From Symbiodinium natans (lineage: Eukaryota; Sar; Dinophyceae; Suessiales; Symbiodiniaceae), in the NCBI GenBank assembly GCA_905221605.1, contig CAJNDS010002471.1:246001-310000 (forward strand): DNA of 64,000 nucleotides, given 5' to 3'. Made by a program: the position numbers and the translations under genes. The notes under the pieces were generated by a model. The model was given only the letters and a program-made list of their open reading frames with translations. It was not told where the DNA came from and made no database searches. Of the stretch, positions 31,340-41,979 are shown piece after piece. Within the stretch, counting starts at the first letter, position 1, and each line of letters begins with the position of its first letter.

Positions 31340-31657
31340 TCAGGGAGGGTGAAGAGGGTGGGGCCGTTGCCAAAGTTGTGGCGTCTCGGGTCTCGGAGGC
31401 TGTGGGTTGCAACTACAGGAGATGCAGGCATCATGCTGAAGTTTGTATGTCGTACCATGTTGTTCGAGAAAGGTGGGAAGAACTTTGCCACCTCTATCAG
31501 CGTGAACAAGGCCCCTCAACATCCCAATCACATCCCAGTCCTGATGTAGGGCACCGTCAGGAACGAAAGCAGAGCCTGCGACAAGAAGCAAAGCTTTCTC
31601 AGAAGATAGGTATAAACCCACACACTCAGATATGGACTCGTGGATCAACAACATCAC
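31340..31657 (-). CDS. 105-codon ORF, unknown product
   Basis: After a GTCGCAG acceptor the minus frame reads AFVPDGALHQDWDVIGMLRG then ADRGGKVLPTFLEQHG. A plus ORF of 136 codons overlaps, and neither is homology supported. Confidence 0.25.
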   Translation of the reverse strand: MMLLIHESISECVGLYLSSEKALLLVAGSAFVPDGALHQDWDVIGMLRGLVHADRGGKVLPTFLEQHGTTYKLQHDACISCSCNPQPPRPETPQLWQRPHPLHPP

Positions 31658-32659
31658 GCAACCCGAACAGTTCCGCTGCCTGCTACTTTCAAGACATCCT
31701 TTCGCCTCAAGTGCTGATCATGCAACTAAAAGACTAAGCCTTGCATGCCAGCCCGCGAACACCTTTCCACCTCCCCAATAACAAACCCCTTGACCCCTTG
31801 CATTTTCCTATGCAAACCCAAAAAAGGGGGAACAACACAAAACAAAAAACAAAAGAATCCCGCCTCCGAGTCTGATGCCCGGAGCATCTCATTGAACGTT
31901 GGCAGGGTCCGCATGTACAGGAGATCGTCTTCCGTCCCTGGGATTCGAGAGATCTACTTGGAGGGTCATGGCACTTAGCAACCCAATTATAACTGTACTT
32001 AGAACCCAATTGTAACCCTATTAGGGTACTTCAGGGGTGTACATTCCAAGTAGAGGCGTTCGCCTGGAACTGGGGCTGCCAGTCTTCCCTCCCTGCCAGA
32101 TTCTTTGCTCCGTTTTTGTTGACTTTGGGGGATGGTTACGGGTTGCGATGGGTTTGGTAGCCGAGAAACCATATGCATTGTAGTAAGAGGGTACCTTTTT
32201 CATTTGGGGGGGGTTACTTTTATGAGGAACCTTGAACCCAGAAGAAGAGAACAGGGTCCCACTTGGCTGCCAAGATGGGTTGCGGATTCAAAAACTCTTC
32301 AATGTCTAGTGCCGAGAGCCTTCTCCAGGTTAGATGACAAAGGCAGCCAAATGTTCACGGTCTGGCATCACTTTTCTTCCGCTGGCGATGAGGACCTCGG
32401 AACCTTCCCCTGGCGAAGGTTCCGAGACCGAACTTCGGCTGTTCCGTCCCGAGACTGCAGTTCCGGAGAACGCCAGACACGTACCCTAAACCCTAAACCC
32501 TAAACCCTAAACCCTAATCCCTTAAGGGATTAAACCCTAAACCCTAAACACGTTCCTGCACACCTCACCGAAAGGACGTTCCAGTATCAACGCTCAAGCC
32601 GCAAGTCCTGCTACGATCGGACCCGAAAGCAACCTCCTGGATTCAACTGCTTTTCTTTT

Positions 32660-32745
32660 AGGGTTTAGGGTTTAGGGTTTAGGGTTTAGGGTTTAGGGTT
32701 TAGGGTTTAGGGTTTAGGGTTTAGGGTTTAGGGTTTAGGGTTTCA
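32660..32745 (+). repeat. ITS array, TTTAGGG
   Basis: Twelve uniform units. Just upstream (32,483-32,552) a CCCTAAA tract is flanked by ACACGT on both sides and carries the palindrome TAATCCCTTAAGGGATTA. Confidence 0.88.
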
Positions 32746-33111
32746 CGATCAGGCCTTAAGCCTGGCAAAATGGCCAGATGCCAGAAACCCAGGATGTCCC
32801 AAAAAAAAACGCCCATCCCGAACTTAATCCCTGTTCCCCTAGGAAGAAAAAAGGATCCTTTTTGTGTATACATAAGAAAGCCCATAACCCAAAAAGCAAA
32901 AAGGGATCCCTAACACTCATTTAGGAAATGCCTCTGAACTTGCATCCCATGCGCTCACGGGGGTCTTTGTGTGATGTGAGGGCAGCGCTGCCTCGATTGG
33001 CAGGTTTGGGAGTGCTTTGCCACAGGTGAACTTGAGAGGCCCCCGGGCCTAGACAGGCGCGGCGGCTTTAGGGTTTAGGGTTTTTTTGCCGCCCGCATAG
33101 CTGAACTGCAT

Positions 33112-33191
33112 GGTTTAGGGTTTAGGGTTTAGGGTTTAGGGTTTAGGGTTTAGGGTTTAGGGTTTAGGGTTTAGGGTTTAGGGTTTAGGGT
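33112..33191 (+). repeat. ITS array, TTTAGGG
   Basis: Eleven uniform units directly after a TTTTTTTGCCGCCCGC-type motif. Smaller arrays at 33,294-33,326 (CCCTAAA) and 33,438-33,475. Confidence 0.9.
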
Positions 33192-34490
33192 GCTATGTGC
33201 TGCACCAAAGTGTGCCGCACCAACGTAACCGCAAGCAGCTCACTAGAGGAACAGTTAGGCTCCTGCAATGCGGCTCTTACCAACCGCCCCTAAACCCTAA
33301 ACCCTAAACCCTAAACCCTAAACCCAAAGATACATGTTAAATCGAATTCATGGCAAGGGTGCACGTGTGCGAACAAACCCTCGAGAAGTAGCGCGTGAAC
33401 TGCCTTGAGAGGTCATTCCATTCATGATGCGGGCTTGTTTAGGGTTTAGGGTTTAGGGTTTAGGGTTTAGGGTTTTTCATATGTGATCAAAGGCAAAGCT
33501 GGTTGATAGGATGGGTTTTCAGGAGTCGGAATGAAACACCACGACTCGTATCATTCCTGGTTTTTTCTCCTTGGTTGACAAGATACTGATGAACAAGATA
33601 ATCCAGAAAAAAACCCTAGGCCCTAAACCCCAAATCCTAAACCCCTAAGCCCCCTAAACCCCCTAACCCCCCTAAACCCCAAACCCCAAACCCCAAACCC
33701 CAAACCCCAAACCCTAAACTCTCACCCTAACCCGTGAGCAGGGTCTCGAGGAGGCAGCGGGAAGTGATGTGGGGTCACGAGGGTGGTGCCGGCGTGCAAG
33801 TCTCTAGAAAGCCCAGGGAAGCATTCGTGCCAAGGTACCATGGGGGTTATTTAGGGTTTACGGTTTCGGGTTTAGTGTTTTTTTTGCGCTCCCGCATAGC
33901 TGCCCGTTTAGGGTTTAGGGTTTGTCTTGAAACCTGCCTTGCCAGTTCGAGCGAATCTTGTCCAACCGCACAGTCATTGCTTGTCACACCGATTTAGGAG
34001 TGGATAAAGAGATGGTGACAAAACCCTCGTGAAGACTCTCCGCCTGAACAGATGTTACAGGGAGCGCAAGAATGAGAGGTGTTACGACTTTGTTCGCATG
34101 ACAATGAAGCGATGATGAATATACTTTGCTGTAGTCCACTGTCTTTTTGAGTAGAACGCTCATTATTAAAGTATTTGGTCTTCTCCCAGGACTCTAAGAG
34201 CCTCAACCCAAAATCCCGTTCTGCTCGTCCAACATCCCTCTTGAATCCGAATGCCTGAGGTCTCAACATACCTCAACCTCAGTTTCCAGTGCCCCTCGGC
34301 AATTCCCCTCCATTGAGCGAAAGTGGCCGACGGCCAGCGTAAACCAGACGCTGGTGGCTTTGGGCGGTGCGGGGGCGTGTCGTGCTTCAGCAAGTGGTCC
34401 TGATTTGGGTTCCAGCCCCGAGGTGCTGGGTTCTACTGCTCTGGCCCGTGATGCGCCAACGGGAAATCTAAGTCATAAAGGTGACCGAGC
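33192..34490. other. Region without a supported gene
   Basis: Small ITS and CCCCAAA/CCCCTAA variants (33,610-33,720), a T-run motif at 33,876, and two overlapping minus ORFs at 33,994-34,393 of uncertain status. Confidence 0.5.
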
Positions 34491-34772
34491 TTAGGGTTTA
34501 GGGTTTAGGGTTTAGGGTTTAGGGTTTAGGGTTTAGGGTTTAGGGTTTAGGGTTTAGGGACAAAGCCTGGCACCTCACAGCCTAACATGGGCGGCTTTCT
34601 CTTCGTTTTTCGGGGAGCTGCGCCTTGCCCAAGCCCTGCACCATGAAGACCTTGCCTGGGCGCGTCAGACGCGGGCTTAGGGTTTTAGGGGTTAGGGTTC
34701 TAGGGTTTAGGGTTTAGGGTTTAGGGTTTAGGGTTTAGGGTTTAGGGTTTAGGGTTTATAGGGTTTAGGGTT
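34491..34772 (+). repeat. Two ITS arrays, TTTAGGG
   Basis: 34,491-34,560 and 34,676-34,772 flank a 115-bp island that is open on the minus strand. Confidence 0.88.
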
Positions 34773-34918
34773 CTCGGCCTTGTTTGGGATTTGATGTGCT
34801 TCAGGGATGCAAGGCATCAACGTTGTGCCAAGCAGCACACCCTCCCCCCCGTCCCCTCCCAAAGAAACAAAACGAACAAGAAACGAAGCGCACATGTAAG
34901 TGCTTCGCCTCTAGTCTT

Positions 34919-35008
34919 TCCCTAGGGCTCCAAGTATACAAATAATACCTACATTGGGGTCTAAAGTCCATAAATAATACTTACTCGGGGCTATTTGGAG
35001 CTTTAGGG
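34919..35008. mobile_element. Family 8 MITE
   Basis: Ends CCCTAGGGCTCCAA / TTGGAGCTTTAGGG. The second copy at 52,911-53,000 lies in a transporter intron and is over 90% identical. Confidence 0.75.
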
Positions 35009-35151
35009 TTTTCTTTTTTTTCGGATGAAGCGCCTCGGTTGGGAGGGCAGCCGTAAGCTTTCTGCTCGTCAACCACTTGCCATTTGAGGTAGGCCAGCTG
35101 TGGTGCGAGCTCCTGGCATCAAAGAACTAAAGGTAGACAGGGTTAAACGTA

Positions 35152-35189
35152 TATATATATATATATGGGTACCCATATATATATATATA
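35152..35189. repeat. Perfect 38-bp TA palindrome
   Basis: A (TA)n run mirrored around GGGTACCC; extrudable as a cruciform. Confidence 0.9.
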
Positions 35190-35436
35190 GGAGTCATATA
35201 GGGGAATAAGATTAAGGGTCCATTCTAGGGGGTCCCTCCTTATAGCCCGGAATGGTAGGTTTTTTTTGGCCGCCCCTAGCTGACCCTCTCAGGCAACGCC
35301 GCCGGGCGACTGGGAAACTGAACGCCGGTCACCCCTTATCAGGGAGGTCGCAACAACACGACGGGCCAACCATAGCCTAAACACCACCAGTCCACCAGTT
35401 TCACAACTGGTGGGTTTAGGGTTTAGGGTTTTGGGT

Positions 35437-35700
35437 TTAGGGGAAAGGATGTCTGATAAAGGACGCCAAATCACAATCACAGCAATGTTTGGTGGATTTA
35501 CAAGCCCAGGTCATGCTGCCGCTGCCTACATCAGATGCAACGAGGCATCGAAGTGGTAGCACAGCGATGACACCCGTTAGCATCCAAAACATAACGACAC
35601 TGGTGGCCTTGCACTTGGGGAACACGCGGAGGTCCGTGCACAGGAAGTATTTCCAGTAGAAGATAATGTCGCGGTAACCTCTCAAGCACTGCCCAAGCAT
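35437..35700 (-). CDS. 87-codon ORF with a hydrophobic helix
   Basis: Begins MLGQCLRGYRDIIFYWKYFL and contains one clear hydrophobic segment (VVMFWMLTGVIAVL), followed by a cysteine-rich tail. It could be a short membrane protein or an exon. An ITS tract lies just downstream at 35,415-35,440. Confidence 0.3.
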   Translation of the reverse strand: MLGQCLRGYRDIIFYWKYFLCTDLRVFPKCKATSVVMFWMLTGVIAVLPLRCLVASDVGSGSMTWACKSTKHCCDCDLASFIRHPFP

Positions 35701-36506
35701 GCGCAGTCTCTCCGCACGCTTAACATGACTTGAATATCACACAACCTCACGCTTAAGGCTGGCGTTAAGAACGAAGTGCTGAGTTGGAGTCAACAGAACC
35801 TCTCTTACAGATTGCAATCGCAGCGGCATTGATACTCGGGCCACGTGTGGACCTTAAACACCAAGTAGCATCTTTCCGACTGCAGGATGTTGCATGCATC
35901 ACAAGCAAATGTCGGCACCACACCCGCAAATTGCTGTTCCAGGCTGTGTTGTTCTTCACTTCTTCTTGAAACCTTCAAAATCCTCAACCGAAAAACTCAG
36001 CTTGCCTTTTGAGCTTAGGCAGCTTGCGGGGAGGTTGCTTCGGGCTTGGGCCTCTGAGCGGGATCGTCAAAATTTAGCCCCCTTGCAGGGTTTGGAGGTT
36101 CGGGCCACCTAAGGCCATTCTATGGTGTGCTCATCTGAGGGAACATCCTGTTCACCGGAAGTCGCCACGAGCTACGGGCTCTTCTAGGGCTCTCGGCTGT
36201 TGCAGTACGTTGCAATACGAATCTAGGGAAGCGGCCAAGTATGGGTCGGCACCTGGCAAAGTCAGGAGCGGGTTCGGCTTCTGGTGAGATCGAGCGCTAA
36301 TCCTGGGTTTGGTTGCATGTTTTCCTGTACTCTGTCTCGGACTTGACTGATGTTCACATGTTGATACTCCAGGTCTGACAATCAGGGTTGTAGGCACCCC
36401 GACGCCTTACCTGAAGGGCCCAAATTTTGGCCACTTCTCGACCAGGCACTTCATGTTCCGTGGGCACTCTAGTGGGCTCCTTTTTTGGGACTGGTCCCTC
36501 TTAGCC

Positions 36507-36980
36507 TCTAAGCATCGCAGACAGGACAGGTGAAAGCTGCGAAAGCTCCAAAACCACCGGCGATGGCGCCTGCAGCGAGCTGTGCCCAGTCGCCCCCAGC
36601 TTGGAGCAGATGGGTGGCGCAAATGGCCTGGAGGTGGGGTTAGCACTTTTCATCACCTAAAGCCCCCTGCACAGGAGGGTTTAGGTTTTAGGGTGTTTAG
36701 GGTCTAGGCATAGCACCCACATGAAGCGTCAAGAAGGTGGCTCGGAAGGCCAAAGGATTGCCAGCCAGTCCCACTGGTCTGCCCTGAAGTCGTCCCAGCC
36801 AAGGGAGTCGCCAGCGTCCCCTTTTGTTGTAGCGGAATTGTAGGGTTTAGGTGTTTTTGCCCCCTATACCCTGTACCCTAACCCCCAATCCGAAATGGGC
36901 TTCGGGATGCATATCTTAGCTGGTCTTCGCTATTGCCCAGGCCTGCCTGGACGAATTTCTTCAGACCTGCCCAGGGAAAG
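36507..36980 (-). CDS. Cluster of three exon-like islands, unknown product
   Basis: 36,980-36,895 (GLKKFVQAGLGNSEDQLRY, acceptor GGGCAG), 36,822-36,738 (LGWDDFRADQWDWLAILWP) and 36,635-36,507 (WAQLAAGAIAGGFGAFAAF, then C-x-x-C and a stop). Same strand and order; phases not established. Confidence 0.28.
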
Positions 36981-37218
36981 GGCATGCTAGACTGCGCTAC
37001 CCACCTCCGAGCACCACCCATCCCCAAAGCTTCTTTACGCAACGAACCACCTGAGGCAGTACAACCCCAAGCCCGGCCTGAACCAGTCTAAACCCTTAGT
37101 TCGGGGAACCGAGACAACCCAAGTACACACACCGCACACCACAATGGAACTTAGGGACACTGGTGGGGCTCTTAGGGCACAGCAGCCTGAACTCAAGCAC
37201 GCAAGCCATTGGTACTTA

Positions 37219-37905
37219 CACTTTTGACTTTTGAACTTTGGAGGGCTGGGGGCTGTAGCTTTGACCGGAGCAGACATATGCCTCATGAACTGGAGACATG
37301 AGCACACTGTCAGCTCCTTCGGGTTAAATTTAGGGTTTAGGGTCTGATCCGCCTGCTTCCTTGGAGACCCACATCATCCAACCGTGCTGATCCCAGTCGA
37401 AGAGGGTACGGTCCTTGCCGCTTGGCACATCCAAGCTCTTCTTGACCTGGGGCGTCATGGAGTTTAGGGTTTAGGGTTTAGGGCTTAGGGTTTGGGGTTT
37501 AGGTTTCCAGTCTCATTTGCCGGAATACGATGCCCCTCCGCCCCAGTCCTGCCCGGGATCTGGCCTCAGTGAAGTAGCTGGCCACAGACGTTCGTGCCAC
37601 GCTGATCTCGGGCGTGGTGGCCTTTCAGGGGGCTCTTGGAAGGCTTCAGAATTCCACCCTATGGAGACTTTCTGTATCCAAGCAATGTTGGGGTTTACGA
37701 TAGTAGTGGTACCTTATCGAGGTCCTTCGTTAAGGGAGTCCCACGATTTAGGGGTACATTTCGGGGTCCCTTATTTCGTAACCTCCCGACCCCACTCAAA
37801 AAGTGAAACGAGAGCCCCCCAAAAGGGGCGCCTCGATCGTCTCAGACTGCCGCATGAAGGAGGTCGGGTCCACCGCCAGAGCCTTCCTCAGCTCTTTGAT
37901 TCAGG
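37219..37905 (-). CDS. Cluster of four exon-like islands, unknown product
   Basis: 37,905-37,805 (ELRKALAVDPTSFMRQSETI), 37,628-37,505 (TSVASYFTEARSRAGLGRRG), about 37,450-37,345 (DRTLFDWDQHGWMMWVSKEA) and 37,310-37,219, which ends at a canonical GTAAGT donor. A family-10 element and ITS fill the gaps. A GA-AG intron would join the second and third in phase. Confidence 0.33.
37688..37790. mobile_element. Family 10 foldback element
   Basis: Shares GGGGTTTACGA...GGTACC...GGGGTCC with 3,380-3,447, 23,153-23,243 and 62,826-62,938. Separates two exon-like islands. Confidence 0.55.
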
Positions 37906-38004
37906 GTTCTGAGTTTGTAGGGCTTTAGGGTTTAGAGCCTTTATAGGGTAGGGTTGATGGGGTTTATAGGGTTGATAGGGTTTATAGGGTTTTAAGGGTT
38001 GTTC

Positions 38005-38352
38005 TGGTTTAGGGTGAACTGCAGTTTCTGCAGCCCGACAAAACCAGCAGTCAACGAACCACTTCCAACTAGACAAACCCTGGAACCCGATGCGCCCGTA
38101 GATGGGAGCTAAACCCTAAACCCTAAACCCTAAACCCTAAACCCTAAACCCTAAACCCTAAACCCTAAACCCTAAACCCTAAACCCTAAACCCTAAACCC
38201 TAAACCCTAAACCCTAAACCCTAAACCTACAGTAGCAGGGCTTCCAGTTCTTCCCGCCCACGCCGTTCAGTAGCTCGGAGACAATGCTGGGGTGGGGCTC
38301 CTGCTCGGCCTCCCCGAAAGTACTGTAGGGCGCGTTTCTGGCTGTTGTAGGA
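38005..38352 (-). CDS. Two exons joined across a pure telomeric intron
   Basis: Island 38,231-38,352 encodes TFGEAEQEPHPSIVSELLNG and GGKNWKPCY. Island 38,108 down to about 38,005 encodes SPIYGRIGFQGLSSWKWFVD. The 122 bp between them begin GT and end AG with the array edges at the splice sites, and phase 1 to phase 1 keeps the frame. A second frame is also open in the first island but stops soon after the join. Product unknown. Confidence 0.42.
38109..38230 (+). repeat. ITS array, 17 perfect units; proposed intron
   Basis: Seventeen CTAAACC units plus TAC. Read on the minus strand it starts GTA and ends TTTAG, exactly between two open islands. Confidence 0.92.
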
Positions 38353-38935
38353 TGATTAGGGTTTAGGGTTTAGGGTTTAGGGTTTAGGGTTTAGGGTTTA
38401 GGGTTTAGGGTAAGTATTCTATGCCACCCACCTAGCCGATGATTAAGTATGGCTCCTGTGTCTTCAGGGGGCTAGGGGGATGCACTGGAGCCAAGTGGCA
38501 CCACATTGTCTGAAGACCCCTTTTTTAAGCACGGACTGAGGAAGCTGCCGGAAGACCCCTAAACCCCAAACCCCAAACCCTAAACCCGAAACCCTGACCA
38601 CAAAGTTTTTTGCGTGCCTCAATGGGGCCATCGCTCTGAGGCTTCGGGATTCCTGGCAGCACCTTGGGTTTAGGCTGGCAGCACCTTGTTGTTTTTTGCT
38701 TTATTTTTGTTTCCCCAGGTTTCCAGGGCTTAGGGCTTGGGGTTTAGGGTTTAGGGTTTGGATGAGAGCTTTCCAGCGCATGAATGGATTTTCGTTCACA
38801 AAGAAATCAAGAATGGCATCTTGAGAAAAGCAGAGGCCTGCCCAAGCTGAAAGGCTGAAAGCATGCATAATATGGAGACTCTAACTCTCAAAAAGTAGAG
38901 GGAGAGAGAGAGAGAGAGAGATATATATATATATA

Positions 38936-39010
38936 TAGGGTTTAGGGTTTAGGGTTTAGGGTTTAGGGTTTAGGGTTTAGGGTTTAGGGTTTAGGGTTTA
39001 GGGTTTAGGG
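38936..39010 (+). repeat. ITS array next to GA/TA microsatellite
   Basis: Ten TTTAGGG units preceded by (GA)n(TA)n and followed by AGAGAGAGATA, so the tract is bracketed by similar microsatellite sequence. Confidence 0.88.
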
Positions 39011-39072
39011 AGAGAGAGATACAGAGACAGAGGGGCTCTAAGCAGCTAGGCCATAGGCAGTTAGACGCATGA

Positions 39073-39640
39073 CTCAGCAGCAGTGGGTTGCTGGTGCTAT
39101 GTGCAGCAAATGCCCCAAAGGTGCTGTGCGGATGCGAAGGACTCGATCGGCTAGGGCAGCGATTGCACCTTGTGGACTCTCGATTCTCTGGCGAAATTTG
39201 CCTGTGACAAAACTTGCAGCGAACCAAACCTCGCCGCCCAACGATCAGCAGACCCAAGGCAAGGCGCCCAGGACAACGATCTTGACGCCATCGAAGCCCT
39301 TGGACTCCTTCATCTGACTTACTGAGTACTCTGTGGCTTAATGGGTCTGCTGGGCAAAGGGCCATCACTGCACAATCTGCACACTACGATGCCATACTTA
39401 CTAGAGAGGGACACTGTGGCCATGGGGTTGTGTGTGGTTGAGCTCCTTCAGCCCACAGCTGGCTGACACGAAATGCTCGGCCAGGCGAAGCAAGACCTGA
39501 ATGGGCTGGAATCATGTACGAAAAGCCTGAACGTCCCCAAACGTCGACAAAACAAGCCAAATGACGCAACACTTTGAGTCGTCGCTTCCAGACCAAGGGT
39601 TCAAGGAGTGCCCCCAACTTCGCAAAAATTAGGCGCCTGC
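39073..39640 (-). CDS. Two exons with canonical intron and one in-frame stop
   Basis: Exon 39,640-39,402 (VWKRRLKVLRHLACFVDVWG) ends at GTAAGT. After CAG at 39,314 the frame continues as MKESKGFDGVKIVVLGALP, meets one TGA, then stays open in the same frame (FAASFVTGKFRQRIESPQGA) to 39,073. The TGA suggests a small unrecognised intron, a pseudogene or an assembly error. Confidence 0.33.
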
Positions 39641-39729
39641 ATCAGCTCCAGTTGCCCACCGCGCGTCAGTTGAGGGTGTAGGCCACTCGGACCATTCGGA
39701 GCCCAGACCTCGGTACTGGCTGCTGGACT

Positions 39730-40266
39730 TTAAACCCTAAACCCTAAACCCTACAGGCGGCACTGAAAGTCGAAACCACCCATACCCAACACATCTAAAC
39801 CCCAATGAACGCACCGGTTCAAGCGAAGGCGAAGAAAACATTACCAAATCCGAGTTCCCCAATGAACGCTGTGGGCGGAGTGCCTTTTAGACAGCACCAA
39901 AGCATGGTACAAACCCAATTTCCCGAAGGAACGCTAGGGTCAACCTGGTCCTGGCAAAGCAGCTGAAATCCAGTGTTCGTTTGGAATCCCCAATGAACGC
40001 AAGGTGATTACAACAATTCGCTTGCCATCTTCGGCATACAGCACCACCAGGCTGTGCGTCCCTACATGTGTCGCACCCCTTGGTTTCATGCGTATGCTAC
40101 GGGCACGCTGCGTTACAAACCCGCTTACCCCCAATGAACGCTGGACGGTAACGCCTTCCATGTTTTTTTCTCCCCAATGATTTGCATCAAAAACAATGAC
40201 CGGTTTAGACTTCCACGGTTCACAGTAAAGGGGCAGGCCTCCAGCCGTGTCCCGGGTGCAGTGCAT
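39730..40266 (-). CDS. ORF with repeated R-S-L-G motif
   Basis: A 108-codon frame (40,266-39,940) includes KPVIVFDANHWGEKN and VVLYAEDGKRIVVI. Inside and after it the 13-mer GCGTTCATTGGGG recurs, each time read as RSLG. It is either a repeat-bearing coding region or a set of small introns with a common 5' end. Confidence 0.28.
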
Positions 40267-40570
40267 GTGGGTGAGCCAATCTACGCGGCGCGTGTTGAGC
40301 TTTCTTAGTGTGCGGTTGTGCTCTGGCCAATGGATGGTCTGGTAGCACGGACGTGCCTATCCCAACTACACAGTGGCCTAACTTCCTGTAATTTTAAAGG
40401 CGAAGCCAGGGATTGTTTGGCTATGCTCGTTAGCGCCGTTGGCTCTACTTCAACTCCGAGCTAGACTCTGAAATCGCATCGGTTCTGGCGAAAGTGTAGA
40501 TAACATGAAACTGCCAGCTAGTACCTCGCAGTCTCCGGATGGATGCAGCATGAGCCAACATCGAAATACA

Positions 40571-41049
40571 TCAAAAGCCATGCTTGATAAGGCATCTGCA
40601 AGATTCAGTTCCTGAGGAAGCGGCTGGGTCTGTCAAGTTTAGTGGCGGCTTCTGGGCGATGGGGCCCAAAGGAAGCGGAATGAGCTCAGTAAAGACATGC
40701 CTTGGGCCGCGGCTGGTTAATAGGTTCCTCGAATACTTTGCAAGTTGACATGTGTAGTAAGGCATTTATGTGTTGATTGCATAATGTCCTGGTCGATTGC
40801 ACCATGCCTTCGACACTTTGACGAAGGGACCGACAGTCTTGGCGCACTGGGCACATAAAAAGCTACTTGGGCACATGCTGAACCACGAGCCACAACTCCC
40901 AAGTCAGACGCTGGCAACTCCCGTGTGAGTAAGTTGTCCAAGCGTCTGCAGCAACGCCACGCGCAGAAAGTTTGAGAACCTGGAACTTCTTCACAACAGC
41001 TCAGATAGTGCAGTAGGCCGACACCCCACAAATCACCAGCTGCTGCCAT
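40571..41049 (-). CDS. Two overlapping minus ORFs, unknown product
   Basis: ORF 40,717-41,049 (110 codons; LLHYLSCCEEVPGSQTFCAW) and ORF 40,571-40,765 (FTELIPLPLGPIAQKPPLNL) are in different frames and could be exons of one gene. No homology seen. Confidence 0.25.
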
Positions 41050-41218
41050 GTGCTTTCCTTGTGCAACGTGAAGCGACTGTGGGGCCAGTCGTGCCTATCC
41101 TGGCTTCTGATTCCATGTATAGGGTTTAGGGTTTAGGGTTTAGGGTTTAGGGAATGTACAATGTACCTTCTGCCAAGCCCAAACCTTCCCTTCAAAGCAC
41201 GTCTGTGCCTGTTGAACA

Positions 41219-41500
41219 TTATATCTCACGTGCCTGAGAACGTGTTCCTGGTGCGCGCGTTGGGCAATATTGCTCGCGCCGTGCAGGACATCTAGGATCA
41301 TTCAGGAAGCTTGCAGCGTTCATTCCCCACGAAGCATAGCTTCGCACACAGCTCCTGCATTTGGCTGTCGAATGTGTGACGCGAATGACAGATTGAAACT
41401 GGCTGTAATCCAAACTTCGGCAACAGTGCAGACTCAATACCCTTTGCGCTAAACAAGCATGATCCGTCTTGAAAAGGGTGTCAAAGGCATCAGGCTGCAA
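41219..41500 (-). CDS. 93-codon ORF, unknown product
   Basis: Frame DAFDTLFKTDHACLAQRVLS, cysteine rich further on. The plus strand is open for 60 codons over the same DNA. Confidence 0.23.
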   Translation of the reverse strand: MQPDAFDTLFKTDHACLAQRVLSLHCCRSLDYSQFQSVIRVTHSTAKCRSCVRSYASWGMNAASFLNDPRCPARREQYCPTRAPGTRSQAREI

Positions 41501-41979
41501 CGCTACCCCACCAAAGACCTGAGAACCAGCAGCCAGAAAGTGCGCTGCCCTAAACCGCCTAAACCCTAAACCCTAAGCACTCCTCTGTCAACCGCAGGGC
41601 TCGAATCGCAGCGTCGAGGTCTTGAATGCTCTCCTATCACGCAAATCAGGCAAGACTTCGCGACCACAGTCTCTCTCTCTCTCTCTCCATTCCCTCCCTC
41701 CCTTCCTTCCTTCCTTTCCTGCCTGCATAAACAGCACGGGGTCGCGCCAAGAGTCTCTCTCACTGTCTTCTTCCTGTGCTGGGGCAGGGTCACCCCTGAA
41801 CCCCCGCGCACATGCCGTTTCTCTCCCTCTGCCTCCCTGTCCCTCCCCATGCAGTTACAGCGTCCTTTCGGGTTAGGAGTTGGCGTTTACAATTTTCATC
41901 CGTTGCATGAGACGGGTAATGAACTAATTGCAACTGCATCTAGCTCGAAAGTTTATCCATGAACTTGTCCACATAGCAG

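Noticed and set aside
39800-40187. CRISPR-like spaced repeat
   Set aside because: Spacing is irregular (57-141 bp), the repeat is 13 bp, and the genome is eukaryotic.
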